A stretch of DNA of 11,845 nucleotides. Source: Phycisphaerae bacterium. GTDB taxonomy: Bacteria; Planctomycetota; Phycisphaerae; UBA1845; Fen-1342. The position numbers and the translations under genes were made by a program. Below, piece after piece: positions 1-5,958 of this stretch (the stretch's first letter is position 1; each line of letters begins with the position of its first letter). A model generated the notes under the pieces. The model searched no databases. It saw only the letters and a list, made by a program, of their open reading frames with translations, and was not told where the DNA came from. Location: assembly GCA_022842805.1 (NCBI GenBank), contig JALHOX010000096.1, positions 1-11,845 on the forward strand, given 5' to 3'.

Positions 1-14
1 TGCTCTTCCGATCT
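1..14. other. Illumina adapter remnant at contig end
   Basis: The first 14 bases (TGCTCTTCCGATCT) are identical to the 3' end of the common Illumina TruSeq read-2 adapter (...GTGTGCTCTTCCGATCT). An exact 14-base match starting at base 1 of the window is best explained by untrimmed adapter carried into the assembly. These bases should not be read as genomic, and the open reading frame that runs through them is artefactual up to about base 16. Confidence 0.88.
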
Positions 15-16
15 CC

Positions 17-655
17 GACAGCATTTCGCAGGTGGTGCGGCTGTCGGCGCTCGGCGAAGTGATGCAGGCCGTCGACGTTGATCTGGCGCTGCCCGAAATC
101 CCGGTCGAGTTCGGAGGCGGCACCTGGCGCGACAGCGTGCGGATCAGCCTTTCCTCGTCGACGGACGGGCGCTTTACGATCATCAGTCTTCGGGAGCGCA
201 TGCGGCAATTTCTGACGGCGTCGCCGAAAGCGCGCTTGGTCGATTGGAGCGACGGCACCGTCACCACGATCGACAACTGCACTTCGGCGAACTTCTTCAG
301 TGCAACCGACTTCGGGGCCATCTCGTCGAGAGTGCGAGGACCGGAACGCAGTTCTGTGCGAAGCTTGTCGAGATTCCGTATCGACAACGGTAATTTTCAG
401 GAATCCCTCTGGCTTCAGTGTAGCAGCCTGCTTGATGTCACGCGGTCCATGCCGGGGCGCGGCGCACTGATCGTGCATCTGAACGGACCGACATTCTTCA
501 ATCCGGGGGGGCCGCACGAGCTGACGCCGGACGGTGAGTTGGTGGGGCTGGGGTACTTCTACGTCGGGGAATTGAACTATTTCGGAGTTGATGCCGCGAT
601 CGCCGACGGTGTCGAGCTGCATCCGGAGTTTTCGCCGGAGTGTGTGCGGCGATAG
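17..655 (+). CDS. Hypothetical protein, 5'-truncated
   Basis: This is the 3' part of a gene I do not recognise. The frame is open from the left edge to a TAG at 653-655, and 17 is the first whole codon after the adapter bases, giving about 212 residues. A GTG at 32 is possible as a start but has no evident ribosome binding site, so the true start probably lies off the contig. The product looks soluble, with no long hydrophobic segment, mixed beta-like sequence and three or four scattered cysteines. The C-terminal third is rich in Gly, Pro and aromatic residues (GPTFFNPGGPHE, then GLGYFYVGELNYFG). No catalytic motif or domain signature is visible. It converges on the cysteine peptidase gene that ends at 792, with a hairpin between the two. 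That it is coding is supported by an uninterrupted frame of more than 630 bases; the function is unknown. Confidence 0.6.
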   Translation, partial: DSISQVVRLSALGEVMQAVDVDLALPEIPVEFGGGTWRDSVRISLSSSTDGRFTIISLRERMRQFLTASPKARLVDWSDGTVTTIDNCTSANFFSATDFGAISSRVRGPERSSVRSLSRFRIDNGNFQESLWLQCSSLLDVTRSMPGRGALIVHLNGPTFFNPGGPHELTPDGELVGLGYFYVGELNYFGVDAAIADGVELHPEFSPECVRR

Positions 656-681
656 CCGCCGAGTCTGTCGATTGTCGAAGC

Positions 682-713
682 AAACTGGGTATGTCTTTAA
701 ACACACCCAGTTT
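682..713. terminator. Inverted repeat between convergent genes, probable bidirectional terminator
   Basis: AAACTGGGT (682-690) pairs perfectly with ACCCAGTTT (705-713), giving a 9-bp stem. The pairing can continue inward, past one A/C mismatch, through TGT/ACA. It lies between two genes that converge (stops at 655 and 792), as expected of a shared terminator. The flanking AAA/TTT gives each strand a short run of U at the base of the stem, but there is no long T-tract, so intrinsic termination is plausible rather than certain. Confidence 0.6.
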
Positions 714-791
714 CTGATTTCGCTCTCACTTCGCCACTACGGAAGCTTCACTCGCATTCATCGCGTAGGATTTCTCGAATAAATCCGCCGA

Positions 792-2357
792 CTACGCCCG
801 CCGCCGCGTCGCGATCGCGCCCAAGGCCAGCAGCACCAAAGTGCTCGGCTCGGGCACGAGGTAGTCCTCCACTTCGCCGAACTGGGCGAAGCCGTATGGG
901 CCGACGTCTTCGAGCCGGAAGCGCAGCCAATATTCGCCTGTCGCTTCGCCCGGCACGAGGAAGCTAAACGTCAGCACGTGGGTCCCGTCGAAATCCGCCG
1001 CCAGCGAGCCGTCGACGATTTGCTCGTCCGGCGTCCACCGCGAATCCTGATTCCAATCGGCCCAGGCGTTGATGTTCAGCACTGCCGGCATGTCTTGATC
1101 GCCGAGGTCTGTGTCGATGCTCATGCCCGCGATGCTTGAGATGCTGACATTGACCGTGCTGATCTGCCCGGGCGCCCAGTTCACGAACGTGACGCCGTCG
1201 TCGTTTGCGTCGTTGTTGTTGACGTTGGCGACGCCGTCTTCGTCGTCGATATCCTGAAACGCGTTCACCTCGCGTGAGACGCTCGCGCCGAGCCACTCGC
1301 GATAGCCCGAGAGATGGCCAGCCTCGGCGTTGCTATCTGACATGTAGCTCGACGGCGCGTCGCCATAGTCAGGGATTTCGTAGAGCGCCATCCGAGCGCC
1401 GTCCCAGTCGCTGTTGAAGTCGGCGCTGGGCGGGTTATCGGGGAAATCGTCGCCGCCGCCGTAATAGAGCCCCGCGCCGCCGCCGCCCAGTTGGGTGATG
1501 TTGTTCCAATTCTTGCGGCGTGTGTTTACGCCGTCGCGCGTCCAGGGATCTCGGACGATGATCTCCTGCGTGCCGGCGTCATAGCCGACGCCGACGACGA
1601 CGTGGCCGCTGGTCTGCTGCATCGTCACCGGATCGACGTTGCCGTAGTAGAGCACGACGGCGTCGCCGCGATCGACGATTTGCCGGTAGGCGGCGGGCGT
1701 GTAGTTCCAGGCGCGAAACGTCGTCTTGTCATACCAGATGCTCGAGTCATCGGCGTAGCGGTTGGCCGCCGCGATCATTGGCGCCCGCTGCGTGCCGAAG
1801 TGCATCTGGTTGGCGGTGGTGTCGATGGTGAAGCTGTAGTCGTTGCAGTCCGCCTCGTTGGCGAAGTCGTTGATCGAGTTGAATTCGCCGCCGCGGTCGT
1901 CGAGCCGCCTCAGGATGTTGGCCTTCGCCCATTCGATATACATCGCGGTCGAGGCCGGGGCGCAATGCCAAAAGCCCGAGGCGAGGTTCCAGCCTGCCCA
2001 GCCGGTGGTGTTGTAGTAGTCGTTGGCTACGAACTTGTCGCGCGGGTTGGGCGGGTTGACGCTGACGATCGGCAATCGTCCGCCGGGGTTCATCGCGGTG
2101 CCGGCGCGTTGGAAGAAGGTACGGGCGTCGCCGGCGAGGTTGTCGTAGCTGACGTAGACGCCCGATCCGGGCGCGGTCTCGATGTTGGTGGCGCGGCCGT
2201 TGTACGTGCCGCGAAAGTCGTGGATCTGGCTCCAGCCCGGCACCTGGGCTTCGTTGGTAATGTAGGTCTGCGCCTCGGCGAAGGCTGGCGCCAGGGCGGC
2301 GACGAGAGCGGCTCGGGCGAAGCGGCGGGTGTGAATCGGGGCGGTGGTGCGCGACAT
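792..2357 (-). CDS. Secreted C39/papain-like cysteine peptidase homologue with GEVED domain and PEP-CTERM tail
   Basis: The predicted product is an exported 521-residue protein. I chose ATG 2357 over an upstream in-frame start at 2498 because GGAGGAA lies 6 bases before it and a signal peptide begins there (charged HTRRFARA, a hydrophobic alanine-rich core, likely cleavage near AFAEA, residues 26-30). Residues about 105-330 resemble C39-like (papain-fold) peptidases. A Cys motif HCAPAS puts Cys132 at the head of a helix, SGHVVVGVGYD supplies His252, and VRDPW supplies Asp270, the usual Cys/His/Asp order. No Gln is seen 5-6 residues before Cys132, where the oxyanion-hole Gln normally sits. Residues about 329-500 form a GEVED-type domain: it opens with DYGDAPSSY, contains DDEDGV and acidic Asp/Asn repeats, and closes with GEVEDY (494-499). 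The tail VPEPS, a hydrophobic stretch and RRR (501-520) is a PEP-CTERM signal, recognised by an exosortase in other bacteria. I infer a surface or exported peptidase; the substrate is unknown, and an inactive homologue is possible. Confidence 0.85.
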   Translation of the reverse strand: MSRTTAPIHTRRFARAALVAALAPAFAEAQTYITNEAQVPGWSQIHDFRGTYNGRATNIETAPGSGVYVSYDNLAGDARTFFQRAGTAMNPGGRLPIVSVNPPNPRDKFVANDYYNTTGWAGWNLASGFWHCAPASTAMYIEWAKANILRRLDDRGGEFNSINDFANEADCNDYSFTIDTTANQMHFGTQRAPMIAAANRYADDSSIWYDKTTFRAWNYTPAAYRQIVDRGDAVVLYYGNVDPVTMQQTSGHVVVGVGYDAGTQEIIVRDPWTRDGVNTRRKNWNNITQLGGGGAGLYYGGGDDFPDNPPSADFNSDWDGARMALYEIPDYGDAPSSYMSDSNAEAGHLSGYREWLGASVSREVNAFQDIDDEDGVANVNNNDANDDGVTFVNWAPGQISTVNVSISSIAGMSIDTDLGDQDMPAVLNINAWADWNQDSRWTPDEQIVDGSLAADFDGTHVLTFSFLVPGEATGEYWLRFRLEDVGPYGFAQFGEVEDYLVPEPSTLVLLALGAIATRRRA

Positions 2358-2577
2358 GGTCAGTTCCTCCACATCTTTGGGACGACGATCGAACCACGGC
2401 TCGGCACGCTGTCGGGCCGTCGATGGAGGGGGGAACGACGAAAGTGGGGGAATCGGGCGGCGGAAACCGAAGATTTTTTGGGGGTCTGGCGACGGCACCG
2501 CTCACGATCGGGGTGGAAGAGCTTAAAGCACTCCGTGCCCCGTGCTCCCGGGCAGCTGCTCGCGCATGGGGGCAGTC

Positions 2578-3708
2578 TTACCCCGCGGCCAGAACCCGGC
2601 TTAGCAGCCGATGGAAATGATGCGTACCGGTTTCGCGCGTCGGCGAGTAGCGCCCGCGGCTGTAGAGCCGGGCGCCGATCGCGCGCTGGATCGCTTCCAC
2701 GATTGCCTCGTCCTCGCGCTCCACGCGGTCCAGCGCGGCGCCCGCCCCCATGTCGAGCTTGCTCGAGTCCCAGACATAAGACAGAAACGAAACGCGCGTG
2801 CGATCGACCGCGAGCGGGCGGACTACGTTTATCGAAAGCCCCCACGGGTAGAAGTTGAACATCAGGTTTGGGAACAGCCACCAGTAATACGCGGCGATGC
2901 GCTGTCCAGCGTCGGCCGCGCCCGCGGGCAGATCAAAGGCAGGTTCGCCGCTGCCGGCCACGCCCACCTGCAGACTGCACCAGTCAAAGAGCTCGGTGCG
3001 ATACTCGCCGTAGTCGAGCGTCTCGTTCAGGCTCGAATGCACGTAGGGGATGTGGAAGCCTTCGAGGTAGTTTTCGACGTAGAGCGCCCAGTTTGCCCGC
3101 ACCAAAAAGTCGCGCGAGCGCCCCGCGTCGAATTGGAACTCGTGCAGCGGCAGCCACTCCATCCGCCGCCGCATCGGCTCGATCCACTCGGCGAACTCGA
3201 CGAGCCGCCGATCGCGGCTCGAATCCGTCGCGCGAGAAGCGGTTGCGAGCGCGACGAAGAGAAACTTCCCCCACGCGTCGAGCGATGCTGGCGCCAGGTT
3301 GTCGGCCTCGCTGGGAAAGCCCTCCACGCCGGTGAACTCGGGCATCTGCTGAAAGCGGCCGTCGAGTCCGAAGCGCCGGCCGTGATAGCGGCAGCGCAAC
3401 GTGCGCTCAACGCCGGCGTGTTCGCAAACCAGCATTCCGCGATGGGTGCACACGTTTGAGACGCAGTGCAGCTGGTCGTCGAGATCCCGCGAGAGAAGCA
3501 ACGGCTCGCCGACGCTGCCATCCAGGAAGACGAACGGATGGACTTGCCCCGGCACGCGCGCCAGGTCGCTGTCGCCGATGAGTTGCCAACTCCGCGCAAA
3601 GATCGCGTCGCGCTGACGATCAAAAACTGCGGCATCGGTGTAGAGCCAGCCCGGCGGCGTCGACGCGCGGCGGATGTCGGGATCGATCTCGAATGACGCG
3701 GTTTGCAT
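2578..3708 (-). CDS. Rieske [2Fe-2S] non-heme iron oxygenase, alpha subunit
   Basis: A 376-residue cytoplasmic oxygenase component of the ring-hydroxylating/choline-carnitine monooxygenase superfamily. The Rieske cluster ligands are all present: CTH (Cys87, His89) and CRYHG (Cys106, His109), with 16 residues between the pairs. The catalytic domain has ENYLEGFHIPYVH, giving mononuclear-iron ligands His219 and His224, with Asp333 in REDEAIVEAIQ as the likely third ligand. Near the C-terminus GRYSPTRETGTHHFHRLL is the typical end of these proteins. The residue that bridges the Rieske and iron centres is Glu216 (three before His219) instead of the usual Asp, a replacement known from carnitine oxygenase CntA. 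Such enzymes insert oxygen using electrons from a separate reductase; none is encoded in this window. No ribosome binding site is obvious before ATG 3708, but the N-terminus (FEIDPDIRRASTPPGWLYTD) is typical of the family. The substrate cannot be told from sequence; it could be a quaternary amine or an aromatic. Confidence 0.88.
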   Translation of the reverse strand: MQTASFEIDPDIRRASTPPGWLYTDAAVFDRQRDAIFARSWQLIGDSDLARVPGQVHPFVFLDGSVGEPLLLSRDLDDQLHCVSNVCTHRGMLVCEHAGVERTLRCRYHGRRFGLDGRFQQMPEFTGVEGFPSEADNLAPASLDAWGKFLFVALATASRATDSSRDRRLVEFAEWIEPMRRRMEWLPLHEFQFDAGRSRDFLVRANWALYVENYLEGFHIPYVHSSLNETLDYGEYRTELFDWCSLQVGVAGSGEPAFDLPAGAADAGQRIAAYYWWLFPNLMFNFYPWGLSINVVRPLAVDRTRVSFLSYVWDSSKLDMGAGAALDRVEREDEAIVEAIQRAIGARLYSRGRYSPTRETGTHHFHRLLSRVLAAG

Positions 3709-3929
3709 TGCGTCATCGTAGCGTCGGCGCGGTCAGGTACGCCCCCGGCGATCGGCGCTTCGCGTCGGTCGGCAACGCGCCGGCCCACGACCGCGACAAG
3801 AACCCACAACAACGCGAATCCTTCCATATCACCCCTCATATACTCGCGCTCGATGAACCCATTGTGACGGCTGAATCGCGCCTAGGATCGCGAGCCGTCT
3901 TTCTCCGACTTGTCTGTGAGGTGATTCGT

Positions 3930-5813
3930 ATGAGGTGCAGTTTTTCCGGTCGCTCCCTGATGTTTGGCGCGGCCCTGATCGTCGGCGCGGGGGCCATCGC
4001 TCCCGCCGCCCTGGCTGAGAAGACCCTGCTTCGCGTCCGGCTCGACGGCGCTTTTGCCGAGGCGCCGAATCCGAACGCCGAGTTGATGAAGCTCTTCGGC
4101 GAGGAGTCGAACACGCATCATTCGTGGCTCAAGCTGATCGACAAGGCCACCGCCGACAGCAAGATCAGCGGCATGATCCTGATCGTCGAAAACCCCGCGG
4201 TCGGTCTGGCGCAGACCGAAGAGATGATTCGGGCATTGAAGAAGTTCCGCGCCGCGGGCAAGAAGATCCACGCCTTCATCGACGGCGCGAGCAACGCCGA
4301 GTACGCGCTCGCCTCCGCCGCCGACGACATCACGCTTGTGCCCTATGGCCAACTGGACACCATGGGCCTGCACGTCGAGTTGATGTTCTACAAGGGTCTG
4401 TTCGACAAGATCGGCGTGAATGCCCAGATGCTGCACTGCGGCGCGTACAAGAGCGCGCTGGAGCCTTACACGCGCACCGAACCCAGCAAGGAAGCCGCCG
4501 AGAATGTGAACTGGCTGCTCGACGGCATTTACAACCGCTGGGTCGCGATCATCGCCGAGAATCGCAAGCTGACGGTCGACAAGGTGCAGGCCGCGGTCGA
4601 CAGCGCCCCGATCCCGGCCGACGCGGCCCTGCAGCAGGGGCTGATCGACCACATCGCGGGCTGGGCCGATTTCAAGCAGCGGATTCAGAAGGAATATGGC
4701 AAGGACGTCGTCATCAAGAAGCGCTACGCCCCGACCGACGCGCTGAAGATGGACTTCGATAATCCGTTCGCGATCTTCACGATGATTCAGGAGGCGATGG
4801 AGAAAGCCAGCAAGCCGCTGCCGCCCGGCGTCGGCTTGGTCTATGTCGCCGGTGCGATCGTCGACGGCCGCGCCGTCGACAGCCCGTTCTCCGGCCAGAT
4901 GGCCGCCGGCACCAACATCCGCGCTGCGCTCGACGCCGCCCGGCTCGATGAGACCATCAAGGCCGTAGTCCTGCGCGTCGATTTGCCCGGCGGATCGGCC
5001 ATGGCCAGCGACATCATCTGGGACGCCGCCACGCGCTGCGCCGCTGAAAAGCCGCTGATCGTCTCGATGGGTAGCGTCGCGGGCAGCGGCGGCTACTACG
5101 TCGCCATTCCGGGCGACACGATCTTCGCCGAAGAATCGACCATCACCGGCTCGATCGGCGTCGTCGGCGGCAAGCTCTGCCTGAAGGGGCTGATGGAAGA
5201 GAAGCTCGGCATCACGGTGACTGAGTTCAACCGCGGCAAGCACGCCGGCATGTTTGCGATGGCCGAGCCGTGGTCCGAGAGCGACATGAAGGAGATGCAG
5301 GGCTACCTCGACCGCATCTATGACCAGTTCAAGGGCCGCGTCACGCAGTCGCGCGGCAAGAAGATCAAGGGCGATCTCGAGTCGCTCGCCGGCGGTCGCG
5401 TTTACACCGGACGCCAGGCGCTGGAGAAGGGGCTGATCGACGAGATCGGCGGCCTGTCGGATGCGATCGCCCTGGCGGCGAAGAAGGCCGGGCTTCAGGC
5501 GGATTGCGATGTCCGCGTTCTGCCCCGCGCCCCGGATTTCGGCGACATCCTGAAGAAGCTCGCCGGCGAAGAGACCACCGACGAGTGGGAATTCGGCCCG
5601 AATAAGCCTGCCGCCGTGGCCTGGCCGACGGTCGCACTGCACGGCTCGGCGAGCGATCTCGCGTCGAGCCCGCTGCTGCAGGCCATGTTGCCGCTCTTGC
5701 AGAGCTTTGCCCCGGAACAGGCGCAGGTGATTCGCCGCGACCTGTCGGTGCTCTCGATTCTGCAGGCCGAGCGGGCGGCGTGCTTTATGCCGCTGCCGTT
5801 GATCCTGCGCTGA
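3930..5813 (+). CDS. sppA: Signal peptide peptidase SppA, long (67K-type) form
   Basis: A 627-residue serine peptidase of family S49, which degrades signal peptides left in the membrane after export. Two tandem S49-like halves are present, as in the E. coli enzyme (618 residues). The catalytic lysine is Lys174 in GAYKSALEPYTRTEPS, matching E. coli GxYKSAxEP. The nucleophile is Ser386 in MGSVAGSGGYY, matching the E. coli ASGGY serine. DLPGGSAMASD (351-361) and the TGSIGVVGG stretch (406-414) are further family motifs. I chose ATG 3930 because GAGGTG lies 6 bases upstream and the N-terminus then reads as an export signal (hydrophobic 11-28, then ALA-EK). The frame opens at 3693, but that extension has no export signal and would overlap the divergent oxygenase start. 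The signal looks cleavable rather than a plain membrane anchor, so the product may be periplasmic. A further 75 residues or so past the second domain are poorly conserved. The gene is divergent from the oxygenase, with 221 bases between the starts. Confidence 0.93.
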   Translation: MRCSFSGRSLMFGAALIVGAGAIAPAALAEKTLLRVRLDGAFAEAPNPNAELMKLFGEESNTHHSWLKLIDKATADSKISGMILIVENPAVGLAQTEEMIRALKKFRAAGKKIHAFIDGASNAEYALASAADDITLVPYGQLDTMGLHVELMFYKGLFDKIGVNAQMLHCGAYKSALEPYTRTEPSKEAAENVNWLLDGIYNRWVAIIAENRKLTVDKVQAAVDSAPIPADAALQQGLIDHIAGWADFKQRIQKEYGKDVVIKKRYAPTDALKMDFDNPFAIFTMIQEAMEKASKPLPPGVGLVYVAGAIVDGRAVDSPFSGQMAAGTNIRAALDAARLDETIKAVVLRVDLPGGSAMASDIIWDAATRCAAEKPLIVSMGSVAGSGGYYVAIPGDTIFAEESTITGSIGVVGGKLCLKGLMEEKLGITVTEFNRGKHAGMFAMAEPWSESDMKEMQGYLDRIYDQFKGRVTQSRGKKIKGDLESLAGGRVYTGRQALEKGLIDEIGGLSDAIALAAKKAGLQADCDVRVLPRAPDFGDILKKLAGEETTDEWEFGPNKPAAVAWPTVALHGSASDLASSPLLQAMLPLLQSFAPEQAQVIRRDLSVLSILQAERAACFMPLPLILR

Positions 5814-5833
5814 GTCTTCCCCCGAGTCGACAA

Positions 5834-5873
5834 GCCGCAGATTGCGGCCCGCGCGGTGATTTACACCGCGCGG
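5834..5873. terminator. Tandem GC-rich hairpins between convergent genes
   Basis: Two perfect inverted repeats abut. GCCGCA (5834-5839) pairs with TGCGGC (5843-5848) around a 3-base loop. CCGCGCGGTG (5849-5858) pairs with CACCGCGCGG (5864-5873) around the 5-base loop ATTTA, a 10-bp stem. They sit between sppA (stop at 5813) and the M28 peptidase gene (stop at 5959), which converge. There is no T-tract, so if this terminates transcription it may act as a strong hairpin for both strands or block 3' exonuclease; that role is inferred from position and structure. Confidence 0.6.
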
Positions 5874-5958
5874 CGCCGCGTCTCGCCCGTCTTCCCTTGC
5901 TCTACAGCACCCCCCAAGGCTCGATATCTCGCCGATCGCCCGGCGGCGACTGGACGGC

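Noticed and set aside
1200..1260. Repeat-like run of GTCGTCG/GTTGTTG triplets
   Set aside because: These encode the Asp/Asn-rich segment of the GEVED domain (DIDDEDGVANVNNNDANDDG) and are explained by coding constraint, not by a DNA repeat array.
2358..2577. Possible terminator between the oxygenase and peptidase genes (AGCAC at 2527-2531 pairing with GTGCT at 2542-2546)
   Set aside because: The stem is only 5 bp with a 10-base loop and a weak TTTAAG tail on the minus strand. It is within chance for this composition, and I see no clear promoter in the gap either.
1491..2858. A 455-codon open frame on the plus strand, across the peptidase and oxygenase genes
   Set aside because: It spans two well-supported genes and their intergenic gap in antisense, is rich in Val/Gly/Arg, and has no recognisable domain.
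3027..3839. Minus-strand frame starting MRGDMEGFALLWVLVAVVG, with an SD-like GAGGGG before the second Met
   Set aside because: The short hydrophobic start is suggestive of a small leader or membrane peptide, but the frame soon runs out of phase into the oxygenase gene as arginine/serine-rich shadow sequence, and the oxygenase is complete without it.
3862..3888. Possible sppA promoter, TTGTGA and TAGGAT
   Set aside because: The -10 matches only four of six positions and the spacer is 15 bases, too weak to call in a divergent region where a promoter is nonetheless expected.
3882..5642. A 586-codon open frame on the minus strand, opposite sppA
   Set aside because: It mirrors the sppA frame, whose GC-rich codons rarely give stops on the other strand. 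The translation is low-complexity (Asp, Gly, Arg, Val, Leu) with no motif, while sppA has a complete catalytic dyad.
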